Assembly: GCF_023015805.1 (NCBI RefSeq)
Contig: NZ_JALKBA010000009.1
Span: forward strand, 104,517 to 168,516
Reading direction: 5' to 3'
Length of the DNA: 64,000 nucleotides
Origin: Cellulophaga sp. F20128
GTDB taxonomy: Bacteria; Bacteroidota; Bacteroidia; Flavobacteriales; Flavobacteriaceae
In this document: in pieces, positions 37,538 to 46,983 of the stretch
Layout: the number at the start of each line of letters is the position of its first letter
Position numbering within the stretch: position 1 is the stretch's first letter
Made by a program: the position numbers and the translations under genes
Notes under the pieces: generated by a model
Told to the model about the DNA's origin: nothing
Databases searched by the model: none
What the model saw: only the letters and a program-made list of their open reading frames with translations

Positions 37538-38300
37538 ATTTGGATTGATAGGGAAAAATATTTCGTATTCATTTTCGAAAGGATATTTTACTCAAAAATT
37601 CAAGGAATTAGGGTTGGATAGTCATTCTTATGAGAATTTCGATTTTCAAGCTATAGAAGAATTCAAAATCCTTCTAAAAGACAGTGACAACATTAAAGGT
37701 TGTAATGTTACCATTCCATACAAGGAAAGTGTTATCCCCTATTTGGATAAATTAGATCCAAAAGCAGAAAAAATTGGCGCCGTAAACACCATCCATTTTA
37801 CAGAAAATGGACGCATAGGCTACAATACAGATGCCTATGGTTTTCAGAAATCGATAGAGCCACATTTAAAAAAACACCACACCAAAGCCCTTATTTTAGG
37901 AACTGGTGGTGCATCAAAAGCGGTCAAATATGTTTTAGAAGAAAAAGGCATACAGTGCACTTATGTTTCTAGGACTCCTAAGGAAAATCAAATTAGCTAT
38001 GTACAATTAGACAAGCAACTAATGGAAGCACATAGCGTAATTGTAAACACTACACCCTTAGGAACATATCCAGACATACAAAACAAACCAGCCATTCCCT
38101 ATCAGTTTCTAACCGAGAAACATTTACTTTTTGACCTGATTTACAATCCAGAAAAAACAGCTTTTTTAAGTGCTGGTGAAACCCAAGGTACTGGTATATG
38201 TAATGGGCAGCATATGTTAGAATACCAGGCCGAAGAAGCTTGGAAGATTTGGAATAGTGAACACGATAAAAACAACATAACTAGCAATGAATTATTATAG
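37509..38300 (+). CDS. aroE: Shikimate dehydrogenase
   Basis: The 263-residue enzyme reduces 3-dehydroshikimate with NADPH in aromatic amino acid synthesis. Motifs are IGKNISYSFSKGYF (substrate site), GCNVTIPYKES with the catalytic lysine, ILGTGGASKAV (nucleotide binding) and NTTPLGTYPD. The ATG at 37509 lies inside the upstream gene by 29 nt; the next methionine would remove the substrate-binding N terminus. It overlaps thrC by 14 nt. Confidence 0.95.
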   Translation: MEKIEKQHLRFGLIGKNISYSFSKGYFTQKFKELGLDSHSYENFDFQAIEEFKILLKDSDNIKGCNVTIPYKESVIPYLDKLDPKAEKIGAVNTIHFTENGRIGYNTDAYGFQKSIEPHLKKHHTKALILGTGGASKAVKYVLEEKGIQCTYVSRTPKENQISYVQLDKQLMEAHSVIVNTTPLGTYPDIQNKPAIPYQFLTEKHLLFDLIYNPEKTAFLSAGETQGTGICNGQHMLEYQAEEAWKIWNSEHDKNNITSNELL

Positions 38301-39579
38301 TTTAAACAAAAAAGCTCCAAGTGTATCTTTTAAAGATGCTGTAATTAAAGGTATTGCTCCAGACAAAGGATTGTATTTCCCAGAAAGTATTACCCCACTG
38401 ACGCATGAATTTTTTTCGATTATAGATTCCTTGAGCAATCATGAAATTGCGTATACCGCCATAAAACAATTTGTAGGCGATGACATCCCCGCAAGCAAAT
38501 TAAAAGATATCATAGCCGCCGTACTCGATTTTGACTTCCCAGTGGTTCCTATTGAAGAAAACGTAGCCACCTTAGAGTTGTTTCACGGGCCAACAATGGC
38601 ATTTAAAGATGTAGGCGCACGCTTTATGGCACAATGCTTGGGTTACTTTTCTCAGGGAAACAATTCTGAAGTCACAGTATTAGTAGCAACTTCTGGAGAT
38701 ACTGGAGGAGCTGTGGCCAATGGATTTTTAGGTGTAAAAGGTGTAAATGTTGTGATACTATATCCTAGTGGAAAGGTGAGCGACATTCAAGAAAAACAGC
38801 TTACCACGCTTGGTAAAAATATAACAGCTCTTGAAGTTAATGGCACTTTTGATGATTGTCAGGCTATGGTAAAAAAAGCCTTTTTGGATAGTGATTTGCT
38901 AAAAAATATGCAATTAACATCTGCCAATTCTATCAATGTGGCGCGTTGGCTACCACAGTTGTTTTATTTTTTATTTGCATACAAGCAGAGTATTGCCAAA
39001 GGAAAAGAAATAATTTTCTCTATTCCTAGTGGTAATTTTGGTAACATTTGTGCCGGTATTATGGCGCAACAGTTAGGGATGCCTGTACATCACTTTATCG
39101 CTGCTACCAATGTTAACGATGTGGTTCCCCATTTTATGGAAACGGGCAACTACAAACCTAAGCCCTCTACGGCTACTATATCTAATGCGATGGATGTAGG
39201 TGACCCTAGTAATTTTATTAGAATTCAGCATATTTATAAGAACAACTTAGAAAGCATTCGCAAAAATGTCTCTTCGTATTCCTTTACAGACGAAGAAACA
39301 AAAGTTGCGATGAAAAAATTGCATAAAGAGCACAACTATGTTGCGGATCCCCATGGAGCAGTTGGCTATTTAGGATTAAAAAAATACCAAGAGAAGCATC
39401 CAGATACGTACGGAATATTTCTTGAGACTGCACATCCCGTTAAGTTTTTAGATGTGGTTGAAGAAACTATAAACCAAAAATTAGGGATTCCTGCACAAAT
39501 AGAAAAGGTTATGGATAAAGAAAAGAAATCCATTAAAATTTCTACCTACCAAGAATTAAAGGAGTACCTTTTAAGGTAA
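38287..39579 (+). CDS. thrC: Threonine synthase
   Basis: The 430-residue PLP enzyme makes threonine from O-phosphohomoserine. LFHGPTMAFKDVGARFMAQ carries the PLP lysine and ATSGDTGGAVANGF and SIPSGNFGNICAG bind the cofactor phosphate. It is the standard short-type ThrC. No thrA or thrB neighbour is in the window; instead it is coupled to aroE by a 14-nt overlap. Confidence 0.97.
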   Translation: MNYYSLNKKAPSVSFKDAVIKGIAPDKGLYFPESITPLTHEFFSIIDSLSNHEIAYTAIKQFVGDDIPASKLKDIIAAVLDFDFPVVPIEENVATLELFHGPTMAFKDVGARFMAQCLGYFSQGNNSEVTVLVATSGDTGGAVANGFLGVKGVNVVILYPSGKVSDIQEKQLTTLGKNITALEVNGTFDDCQAMVKKAFLDSDLLKNMQLTSANSINVARWLPQLFYFLFAYKQSIAKGKEIIFSIPSGNFGNICAGIMAQQLGMPVHHFIAATNVNDVVPHFMETGNYKPKPSTATISNAMDVGDPSNFIRIQHIYKNNLESIRKNVSSYSFTDEETKVAMKKLHKEHNYVADPHGAVGYLGLKKYQEKHPDTYGIFLETAHPVKFLDVVEETINQKLGIPAQIEKVMDKEKKSIKISTYQELKEYLLR

Positions 39580-39644
39580 GGATAAGAAAGCATCATTCCC
39601 TTAAAAAGATTATATCTAGAATATTATTGTCCACTTATTTTCAA

Positions 39645-39652
39645 TAAATTTG
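39645..39652 (+). promoter_or_regulatory. Candidate -7 box of gcvT
   Basis: TAAATTTG fits TAnnTTTG, 22 nt before the gcvT start. A TTG lies at 39627-39629, giving a 15-nt spacer, shorter than usual. Confidence 0.45.
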
Positions 39653-39674
39653 TGCTTCAAAAAATAACTTACAA

Positions 39675-40760
39675 ATGAAAGATACTGCCCTTACAAAAAC
39701 ACATGAAGCGCTTCAAGCAAAAATGGTTCCTTTTGCTGGTTATAACATGCCTGTCTCTTATGCGGGTGTAAATATTGAACATGAAACTGTACGCAAGGGC
39801 GTTGGTGTTTTTGATGTCTCTCACATGGGAGAGTTTTTAATTAGCGGACCCAAAGCAATCGATTTAATACAAAAAGTAAGCTCTAACGATGCCTCGAAAT
39901 TAGAAATAAACAAGGCACAATACAGCTATTTACCAAATGAAGATGGTGGTATTGTAGACGACCTTATTATATATCGTATAAAGGAGGAGCAATACCTATT
40001 GGTTGTTAATGCCTCTAATATTGACAAAGACTGGAATCATATTTCTACCTACAATGAAGCCATAGGTGCAGAAATGCGTAATATTTCTGAAGGGTATTCC
40101 CTATTGGCCATTCAAGGTCCAAAAGCCATAGAGGCCATGCAGTCTTTAACCTCGGTTGATTTAGCGGCCATTAAATTTTACACATTTAAAGTTGCAGATT
40201 TTGCAGGAGTAGAAAATGTTATCATTTCTGCCACGGGTTATACGGGCTCAGGCGGCTTTGAAATTTATTGCAAAAATGAAGAGGCAAAACAGATCTGGGA
40301 CAAAATTTTTGAGGCAGGTGCCAGTTACGGAATTGCGCCCATAGGCCTAGCAGCAAGAGATACGTTACGTTTAGAAATGGGTTATTGTTTGTACGGAAAC
40401 GACATTAATGATACCACATCTCCCTTTGAAGCTGGTTTAGGATGGATTACAAAATTTACAAAAGACTTTGTAAATAGTGAAGCTCTAGCAAAAGAAAAAG
40501 CACACGGACCAGAACGCAAGTTAATAGCTTTTGAACTTACGGAAAGAGGAATTCCAAGACAGGATTACGACATTGTAGACACCCAAGGTAAAAAGATTGG
40601 GGTGGTAACTTCAGGAACAATGTCCCCATCATTAAACAAAGGAATTGGCCTTGGTTATGTACCAACGGTGTTGTCTAGTATTGGCACAGAAATACACATA
40701 CAAATTAGAAAAAAAGCAGTTGCGGCAACTGTGGTTAAATTACCGTTTTACAAAGGGTAA
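39675..40760 (+). CDS. gcvT: Glycine cleavage system aminomethyltransferase (T protein)
   Basis: The 361-residue T protein transfers the methylene group from the lipoylated H protein to tetrahydrofolate. Motifs include GVFDVSHMGEF, NGxIVDDLI-like GGIVDDLIIYR, SATGYTGSGGFEIY and GLAARDTLRLEMGYCLYGND. Length is typical. GcvH and GcvP are not in the window, as is common in Bacteroidota, where the genes are scattered. Confidence 0.97.
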   Translation: MKDTALTKTHEALQAKMVPFAGYNMPVSYAGVNIEHETVRKGVGVFDVSHMGEFLISGPKAIDLIQKVSSNDASKLEINKAQYSYLPNEDGGIVDDLIIYRIKEEQYLLVVNASNIDKDWNHISTYNEAIGAEMRNISEGYSLLAIQGPKAIEAMQSLTSVDLAAIKFYTFKVADFAGVENVIISATGYTGSGGFEIYCKNEEAKQIWDKIFEAGASYGIAPIGLAARDTLRLEMGYCLYGNDINDTTSPFEAGLGWITKFTKDFVNSEALAKEKAHGPERKLIAFELTERGIPRQDYDIVDTQGKKIGVVTSGTMSPSLNKGIGLGYVPTVLSSIGTEIHIQIRKKAVAATVVKLPFYKG

Positions 40761-40798
40761 TACGCTAATACAAACACCGTACTAAGTGTTGTGATGCA

Positions 40799-41629
40799 AT
40801 GGATGGAGATAGAAAGAATAAAATTTTAATACTAGGCGCTAGTGGTTTTATTGGCAATGCCATATACAAAGAGCTATGCGCCTATTACGACACCTACGGC
40901 ACTTACTGTTTCAATGAAAAAGAGTTTAAAGGCAATGGACAATTTTTTAAATACGATGTGGAACAGACAGATATATATGAACTTTTAGACCGTATTAAAC
41001 CAGATTATATCATTTCAGCCATCCGTGGTAATTTTGCGGCTCAAGTGCTGGCACATCAGCACATCGTAGAATTCATTTCTACCTATAATTGCAAATTGCT
41101 CTATTTATCGTCGGCCAATGTTTTTGATGCCTATAGCAAATATCCATCCTATGAACTAGACAAAACATTATCATTAAGTATTTATGGCCGCTTAAAAATT
41201 AAGATCGAAAACATGTTGCTTCGTTTGCCTAAAAGCAAAGCTATAATAGTGCGCTTACCTATGGTTTTTGGAAATAATTCCCCAAGAATTAAAGAGATTA
41301 AAACCTTGCTAAACGCTAAAGAACCCATTGAAGTTTTTCCCAATTTAATTTTTAATGTAACCCATATAGAAAAACTTACCCAACAAATACACTATATCAT
41401 CAACCAAAACAAAACTGGTATTTTTCATTTAGGTAGTAACGATTTGGTTCATCATGAAGATTTTGTTAAAGATATCATTAAAAAAATAGGGTTATACAAC
41501 CCTATCTACAAACGGGTGTATACCTCCAATGAAGACCGTTATTTGGCAGTATTACCCAAGAGTAACAAACTACCAAAACACTTACGCACCACCTACCAAG
41601 ATACCATAGACCATCATATTTTTGGGTAG
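40799..41629 (+). CDS. NAD-dependent epimerase/dehydratase family (RmlD-like) protein
   Basis: The 276-residue short-chain dehydrogenase has the Rossmann motif ILGASGFIGNAIY and the active-site tyrosine-lysine pair in SLSIYGRLKIKIE, as in dTDP-4-dehydrorhamnose reductase and other sugar-nucleotide enzymes. The exact substrate cannot be assigned and no sugar-pathway genes are adjacent. It lies 38 bp after gcvT and may be co-transcribed. Confidence 0.85.
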   Translation: MDGDRKNKILILGASGFIGNAIYKELCAYYDTYGTYCFNEKEFKGNGQFFKYDVEQTDIYELLDRIKPDYIISAIRGNFAAQVLAHQHIVEFISTYNCKLLYLSSANVFDAYSKYPSYELDKTLSLSIYGRLKIKIENMLLRLPKSKAIIVRLPMVFGNNSPRIKEIKTLLNAKEPIEVFPNLIFNVTHIEKLTQQIHYIINQNKTGIFHLGSNDLVHHEDFVKDIIKKIGLYNPIYKRVYTSNEDRYLAVLPKSNKLPKHLRTTYQDTIDHHIFG

Positions 41630-41701
41630 TCTAATACCATTTACCTCCTATAATTTCTACAAAAAAACAAGTACCTTTATAAGGCACTAAAAATTTATAC
41701 A

Positions 41702-41989
41702 ATGAAAAAATATACTTTAGAAGAAATAACAAGTGAATTAAAAAAATTAGAAGGATGGGACTATGTAGATGGCGCCATAGAAACAACTTTTGAATTTAAG
41801 AATTTTAAAGAAACCTTTTGTATTATGACACGTATTGCTTTTGAGTGTGAGTTACAAAACCACCACCCAGATTGGAGTAATGTCTACAATACGCTTACCA
41901 TTCGTTTAAACACCCACGATGCAGATGGTATAACCGACAAAGATTTTAAAATGGCAAAAACCATTGAAGCCATTATTGAAAGCGATTAA
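41702..41989 (+). CDS. phhB: Pterin-4a-carbinolamine dehydratase
   Basis: The 95-residue enzyme dehydrates 4a-hydroxytetrahydrobiopterin. It shows the family core FKNFKETFCIMTRIAFECE followed by NHHPDWSNVYNTLTIRLNTHDADG, containing the catalytic histidines. Length is typical. It is the last core gene before the accessory island and has a strong terminator 22 bp after its stop. Confidence 0.95.
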   Translation: MKKYTLEEITSELKKLEGWDYVDGAIETTFEFKNFKETFCIMTRIAFECELQNHHPDWSNVYNTLTIRLNTHDADGITDKDFKMAKTIEAIIESD

Positions 41990-42011
41990 ATCTAGCGGAT
42001 AGTTAAAACAT

Positions 42012-42049
42012 AAAAAGCCTAAAGAATATTCGTTTCTTTAGGCTTTTTT
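42012..42049 (+). terminator. Terminator after phhB
   Basis: A perfect 15-bp stem (42012-42026 with 42034-42048, core AGCCTAAAGAA) ends in a T run. Confidence 0.95.
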
Positions 42050-42079
42050 CGTTGGGATGAGCGAAAAACTACCTCCCCT
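42050..42079 (+). other. tRNA-Pro 3'-end-like sequence: candidate left attachment-site remnant
   Basis: Over 30 nt this stretch matches the intact tRNA-Pro 3' end at 63,761-63,790 at 20 positions by hand alignment, including GGGATGAG and ACCTCC in register. It lies exactly at the boundary between core genes and the accessory island. This suggests a decayed attachment site of an integrative element; alternatively it is a chance match. Confidence 0.45.
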
Positions 42080-42240
42080 TTATTTTTCTAAAAATCAAAA
42101 AAGGCGTTTGATAATTTATAAAACATCGATACCTTGCTATATGCCAAGATATATGGAATTAAGTTACGTATATAAACAAGATGGGCATAATTTGAGGCAA
42201 CCATTTTGGAGTTTAGTCATCTATCCTAAAAAGAACACTA

Positions 42241-43047
42241 ATGAAAAAACTTATACTATTAATCCTATCAATCATTACTTTCAGTTGTAATACAAATGAT
42301 GAAGTGAGAAATGAATCAGAATATTCTGAATTTATTACGGGAAACTTAATTGAAACTGAAATAAATTTTATGCCTGAAGAAATATATAATACTAATGAAT
42401 TACAAAAACCTTCATTAAAACTAAAATTAATGAGTTCTGAAATTTTCCCTTGTGTAAATTATAGTTTATCTACAACAGAATTTACTAAGGGCAGTGAACT
42501 AATTATAAGGTTTGATGAAATAATTGAACCAGGAATTTGTTTAACGGCATTTGGGCCTGCTATTTCTTATATTGATTTACCTCTAAACATAAATGAGATA
42601 ACTTTTATAAATGGAAATACAATTGACAAATATTCACTAAAAATTAATCAAGATAAAATTTCAATAACGCTTATCGAAAATAATTTCACAAGTTCATTGT
42701 ACGATAAAACTTTTAGAATTCCTGAAAATTCATTTGCCTATGTGTGCGGAACTAACACAAATAATACTGACATTTATTCTGATTTTTCAGAAATTATAGA
42801 GCAAATCCCTGATTTCATAGAATTCGAATTTGAAGGAGATGGAAGAATCCCATATCCTGAAACGACCAATGGAAATTGGGTCAATCACCCTTCTAAATAC
42901 TATAAATATTCAAATTTCGAAGAATTTAACAATTTAGCTAATCTACTGAACGATTATTCTTCTCAAAATATTGAAGAAAATTCTGGAGTTACTATTTCAA
43001 TATATAGTTGGAATAATATTAAATTCTACAGTTGGATTGAAAATTAA
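42241..43047 (+). CDS. Lipoprotein of unknown function
   Basis: The 268-residue protein has a lipoprotein signal (LSIITFSC, Cys16), so it is anchored in the membrane and exported. The rest is AT-rich in codon use and predicted beta-rich, with no motif I recognise (segments such as GNLIETEINFMPEEIY and EFEFEGDGRIPYPETT). It is the first gene of the island and stands alone. No function proposed. Confidence 0.7.
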   Translation: MKKLILLILSIITFSCNTNDEVRNESEYSEFITGNLIETEINFMPEEIYNTNELQKPSLKLKLMSSEIFPCVNYSLSTTEFTKGSELIIRFDEIIEPGICLTAFGPAISYIDLPLNINEITFINGNTIDKYSLKINQDKISITLIENNFTSSLYDKTFRIPENSFAYVCGTNTNNTDIYSDFSEIIEQIPDFIEFEFEGDGRIPYPETTNGNWVNHPSKYYKYSNFEEFNNLANLLNDYSSQNIEENSGVTISIYSWNNIKFYSWIEN

Positions 43048-43459
43048 AAACTATGCCTAACAAGGCCTCCTATGAAAAGTCCTAGTACAGTGCTTTAAAG
43101 AGTAGTAATACTTTCTTTTTTACTTTAAACTATCTTTTTTACTTTTTATAGTACTTGCTCCGCTTCCTAAGTGTGATCAATTCAAAAATAGACACGGCAT
43201 CGGCATCTGAATGATTATAAGTTACAATAAACTCGGTCACTTTGTAGGCTTTCCTTTTTTGTTGGTTACTAAACTTCTTCTCCTGTTGCCTTTTACCCAA
43301 ACTTCTTTGTCGTAAGTGCTAAAATTTAATTTGATCAAGAGCTAATTGTCTTTTTTTGTTTTTACGTATCTTAGATACACAGCTCTAAAAAATTCCAGTA
43401 CCGAAACGTCGGGAAAATCCATTTAGCCCTGCGGTATACCCAATTATAAAACAAAAATA
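43048..43459. other. Intergenic stretch with a minus-strand coding remnant
   Basis: No intact gene. On the minus strand a frame is open from 43318 to the TAA at 43141-43139 (59 codons) and reads like a protein tail (GKRQQEKKFSNQQKRK, TEFIVTYNHSDADAV), but has no start codon and no family I recognise; it may be the end of a deleted gene. At 43406-43430 the sequence CCGAAACGTCGGGAAAATCC loosely resembles the hairpin repeat found at 44,850, 50,951 and 51,990. Confidence 0.4.
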
Positions 43460-44644
43460 ATGAGAACAACTATAAATAAAATCCAATCCCTATCATTTCC
43501 AATTTTGTTTATAATAGTGTTTATTGGCTGTAACACAAAAAACAAGAGTAAGGAGTCTTTAAAAGGAGTACCCATAGAAACTTCTCAAAATGTAATTTCC
43601 GCTGTAATTGATTCTATTAATTCGGAAATAAATAATGGCGATTATGGATTAATTGACCGTTTTATGATCATACAAAATGATGAGGTATTGGCAGATTATA
43701 AATATGAACAGGACTATGAAACCATTGTTCAAAAATATGACACAACCAATCATCAATTCAATTTCAATAATACGGATTGGCATCCTTACTACAAGAAAAG
43801 TGAATTGCACACCCTTCAATCGGTAACCAAAAGTATCACCTCAATCCTTTTAGGTATTGCTTTAGATTTGAATGAGGATTATAATATTAGAAACAAAGCA
43901 ATGCCTTTATTGACTGGCTATGATACTGACTTTTTAGATAAACGAAAACAAAATATATCCATTGAAGATTTATTGACTATGAGAAGTGGATTACAATGGA
44001 ATGAAGAGACTGATCATAATGACAATACAAATGACTGTTTTTTATTGGAATCAAGTGACAATTGGATAGAATATGTATTAAGCAAACCTATGGATACACT
44101 ACCAGGAACAAAATTCGTGTATAATGGTGGAGGAACAGTACTACTAGGTAAAATCGTTAAAACCATTACAGGCAAACGAATTGACGATTGGGCAGAAGAA
44201 AAATTATTTGAGCCACTCGGCATTACAGATTACTATTGGAAAGAAACGCCTCATGGAGAAATTGATACAGAAGGAGGTCTATATCTTAAGGCAGAAGACT
44301 TGGCTAAAATTGGTTCCTTGCTTTTGAACAATGGAAAATGGAATGACAATCAAATAGTTTCTAAAAGTTGGGTTACAACATCCACGAGCCCTCAAATAAA
44401 AGACGTAAAACCTGACTGGCGACCTAATATGGGATATGGATATCAATGGTGGATTCCTGAATATTCTAATAATGGCAAAACGAGAATTTATGCAGGAAAT
44501 GGATATGGTGGACAGTATTTGATGATGGCACCTGAATACAATTTAATAATCGTCTTTAATGGCTGGAATATTAATGATGAGCCTGAAAAGTCGTCTTGGC
44601 GCGTTTTGCAAGACCGAATAATTCCGGCACTTAAGAATAAATAA
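43460..44644 (+). CDS. Serine hydrolase of the class C beta-lactamase family, lipoprotein
   Basis: The 394-residue protein has a lipoprotein signal (VFIGC) and a beta-lactamase/DD-peptidase fold: SxxK in LQSVTKSITSIL, YxN-like KFVYNGGGTVLLG, and AGNGYGGQYLM in place of the third motif. The family covers esterases, peptidases and true AmpC; with HSG/KTG replaced by GNGYGG it is more likely an esterase or peptidase than an antibiotic-resistance enzyme. Single gene, exported. Confidence 0.87.
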   Translation: MRTTINKIQSLSFPILFIIVFIGCNTKNKSKESLKGVPIETSQNVISAVIDSINSEINNGDYGLIDRFMIIQNDEVLADYKYEQDYETIVQKYDTTNHQFNFNNTDWHPYYKKSELHTLQSVTKSITSILLGIALDLNEDYNIRNKAMPLLTGYDTDFLDKRKQNISIEDLLTMRSGLQWNEETDHNDNTNDCFLLESSDNWIEYVLSKPMDTLPGTKFVYNGGGTVLLGKIVKTITGKRIDDWAEEKLFEPLGITDYYWKETPHGEIDTEGGLYLKAEDLAKIGSLLLNNGKWNDNQIVSKSWVTTSTSPQIKDVKPDWRPNMGYGYQWWIPEYSNNGKTRIYAGNGYGGQYLMMAPEYNLIIVFNGWNINDEPEKSSWRVLQDRIIPALKNK

Positions 44645-44958
44645 CTGGGTATAACAATGATAACCGTTGCACAAGTCCTTAATTACTAAAGCAAGCACTT
44701 ACATAACCGCCTTTTAAGGCCGTTTGTTTTTTAAAGTGAGTGAATAATTCTTTTTTTTTAGAATGCCTGCAAGTACTGTACTTGTTATAAAGTAAAAAAA
44801 AAATTCATAAGGTGTATAACTAAACCCTAGTTGTAGTCTACTTTAGAACCCCGAAGCATGGGGGATTGCGGAGTTTCTATTCGGTTTTTATTTACTACAA
44901 ACTAAAGAAACACGTTGGTGTAATTTACATAAGTATCTTAGAATTTAATAACATTCAT
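44645..44958. other. Intergenic stretch holding a repeat copy and a copied gene end
   Basis: No gene. The right half (44,765-44,917) is a copy of the end of the methyltransferase gene at 50.9 kb and of the DNA after it. The left half, starting with GGGTATAACAATGATAACCG just after the hydrolase stop, holds nothing else recognisable. Confidence 0.6.
44765..44917 (+). repeat. Intergenic repeat copy 1, including a copied methyltransferase 3' end
   Basis: Positions 44804-44856 match 50906-50958 at 52 of 53 bases. To the left, 44765-44795 matches the last ten codons of the O-methyltransferase gene (50867-50897): it would read PASTVLVIK-stop where the gene reads PSSAVIAIK-stop. To the right the CCCCGAAG...GGGG hairpin and CGGTTTTTATTT segment are shared with copies 2 and 3. 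Confidence 0.85.
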
Positions 44959-45780
44959 ATGAAAAAAATTTATTTTATTCCTATCTTTTTTTTATTGTCT
45001 TGTAGCCCTCTTAAAATACAAGTTAATGAAATGAATACTGGAAAAGGGTTAAAAGGGAAAGTGAAAATGCTAGAAATTACATCTTCACGCTTTAAAATAA
45101 ATGGAGAAGGGACAAGTGAAATAAAAGAGTTAAAAACACAAAGCACGATTATTTTAAATGATGAAAATAAAATTTCAAAGAAAATTGATGAGTATTATAA
45201 TGGTTTGAATGTCACTAATTTTAATTACGCAGATAATTTATTAATTAGTTTGGTATCTGAAATAAATGGTAGAATAGATAGGACAGAATATAAATATGAT
45301 TCTAGAGGCACTATAATTGAGTATAAAGATTTTGAGAATGATACCTTAAAATTTTATAAAACTTACAAATATGATTCTAGGAGCAACCCCGTTGAAATTA
45401 GAAGTATTTTTAATGTTAGTACAGAAGACGAAAAGAGCGAAATTCTTAAAAATGTTTACAATTACAAAGACAGGACTTACAGACAATATTCTATTAATAA
45501 CGAATATGGTTCTAATGATTATTTTAAAACTTACTACAATAAAAAAGGGCTTGAGATAAAAGGAGAGTCTATAGATTCTGAAAATAAAATAACAAGTTCT
45601 GTGACATATGACTATGATGAAGAAGGAAACTTAATTAAGCAGATTAATTATAACCAAAACCAACAACCAACACAAATCAATTATAAATATATTTACGACA
45701 ATTACGGAAATGCAACTATGATTAAAGAATTTACTGAGGATAAAATGATTTCTTTGACGTATATTAAAATAACTTATTGA
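44959..45780 (+). CDS. Lipoprotein with YD/RHS-like repeats
   Basis: The 273-residue protein has a lipoprotein signal (FFLLSC, Cys14) and a series of imperfect repeats resembling YD/RHS repeats (RTEYKYDSRGTIIEYKDFE, KTYKYDSRSNPVEIRS, VTYDYDEEGNLIKQINY, YKYIYDNYGNATMIKEF). These form beta-hairpin strips, so the protein is a surface or periplasmic beta structure. I start at ATG 44959 because it gives the signal peptide; the frame is open upstream to 44866. Single gene; function unknown. Confidence 0.75.
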   Translation: MKKIYFIPIFFLLSCSPLKIQVNEMNTGKGLKGKVKMLEITSSRFKINGEGTSEIKELKTQSTIILNDENKISKKIDEYYNGLNVTNFNYADNLLISLVSEINGRIDRTEYKYDSRGTIIEYKDFENDTLKFYKTYKYDSRSNPVEIRSIFNVSTEDEKSEILKNVYNYKDRTYRQYSINNEYGSNDYFKTYYNKKGLEIKGESIDSENKITSSVTYDYDEEGNLIKQINYNQNQQPTQINYKYIYDNYGNATMIKEFTEDKMISLTYIKITY

Positions 45781-45882
45781 TATATCAATTAACAGCGTAA
45801 ATCAATTTGTACCTGTAGCCATATTTCAGGACAAGACATATAGAAAAGATTAACTATTAGAACTCTAAACGAACGAAAATAA

Positions 45883-46983
45883 ATGCTAAGTTACATGAAC
45901 CATAAAGTACTTTTTCTCTTTTCAGTATTAATTTCAATGATGATAACATCCTGCACTGACAAAATTGAATTGATTACCCCAGAAGTTAAAAATATTACCG
46001 AAAGTGTTTATGCATCAGGATTTATAAAAAGTAAAAACCAATATGAGGCTTTTGGCAAGACCAATGGTATTGTTAAAAAAATATATGTAACAGAAGGAGC
46101 TGTGGTTAAAAAAGGAGATCCTATTTTTCAATTAGACAATAGCAATTTAAAGTTGTCTACCGAAAATGCTAGGCTTGCTTCTGCTTCTGCTGACTATAAG
46201 AAAAATACCAACAAACTTCTCGATGCTAAGAAAGCTATTGAACTTGCTAAAAAAAATCTAATCAATGATTCCATACAATACCAAAGGCAAAAAAATATTT
46301 GGAATCAAAACATTGGAAGTAAGGTTGAATTTGAAAGAAAAGAATTGATTTATCAAAATTCAACCATTGAATTATCTAGAGCTAAAACGAACTATGAAGA
46401 TCTTAAGCGCCAACTTAAATTGGCATCAGATCAAAGTAAAAACAATTTGGAAATCGCCTTATTAATGGAAGATGATTTTGTTGTTAAAAGCGAGATAGAT
46501 GGTGTGGTATATCAGATTAATAATGAAGAAGGGGAATTAAGTAATACGCAAGAGCCCGTTGTGATCCTTGGAACAAAAGAATTCATTATAGAGTTAAGTA
46601 TTGACGAACTTGATATTGTAAAAGTTAAAAAGGGGCAACGGGTAATCATCCGAATGGATAGCTATGAGTCTCAGGTTTTTGAAGGAGAAATCACAACCAT
46701 TTACCCTATGATGAATAGTAGAACTCGCTCATTTAAAGCAGAAGCCATTTTTATCAAAAATCCAAATGAACTCTACCCTAATTTAACGGTAGAAGCAAAT
46801 ATTATAATCAACACAAAACAAGAGGCCTTAACCATACCTAGAAACTATTTGGTTTCTGATTCTTCTGTGATTTTGGAAGGAGGTAAACTTCAAAAAGTAG
46901 AAGTTGGCCTAATGGATTATGATCTTGTTGAAATCAAAAGCGGTATCGATAAAACCACCTTACTAGAATTGCCGCAAAAATGA
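45883..46983 (+). CDS. Periplasmic adaptor (HlyD/DevB-like) subunit of an ABC exporter
   Basis: The 366-residue protein is a membrane fusion protein: lipoprotein-like signal ending MMITSC, a lipoyl half-motif (GIVKKIYVTEGAVVKKGDPIF), a long alpha-helical hairpin (about residues 85-190), the second lipoyl half (KSEIDGVVYQINNEEG) and beta-barrel domain. It would link an inner-membrane ABC transporter to an outer-membrane channel. ATG 45883 or 45895 could be the start. Its stop overlaps the permease start (ATGA). Confidence 0.88.
   Translation: MLSYMNHKVLFLFSVLISMMITSCTDKIELITPEVKNITESVYASGFIKSKNQYEAFGKTNGIVKKIYVTEGAVVKKGDPIFQLDNSNLKLSTENARLASASADYKKNTNKLLDAKKAIELAKKNLINDSIQYQRQKNIWNQNIGSKVEFERKELIYQNSTIELSRAKTNYEDLKRQLKLASDQSKNNLEIALLMEDDFVVKSEIDGVVYQINNEEGELSNTQEPVVILGTKEFIIELSIDELDIVKVKKGQRVIIRMDSYESQVFEGEITTIYPMMNSRTRSFKAEAIFIKNPNELYPNLTVEANIIINTKQEALTIPRNYLVSDSSVILEGGKLQKVEVGLMDYDLVEIKSGIDKTTLLELPQK

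Noticed and set aside
42057..42290. 77-codon open frame right after the phhB terminator
   Set aside because: It overlaps the signal peptide of the lipoprotein gene at 42,241, starts within the tRNA-like sequence and has no protein-like features.
43460..44644. Antibiotic-resistance class C beta-lactamase
   Set aside because: SxxK and a YxN-like motif are present, but the third motif is replaced by GNGYGG and the protein is a lipoprotein, so esterase or peptidase activity is more likely.
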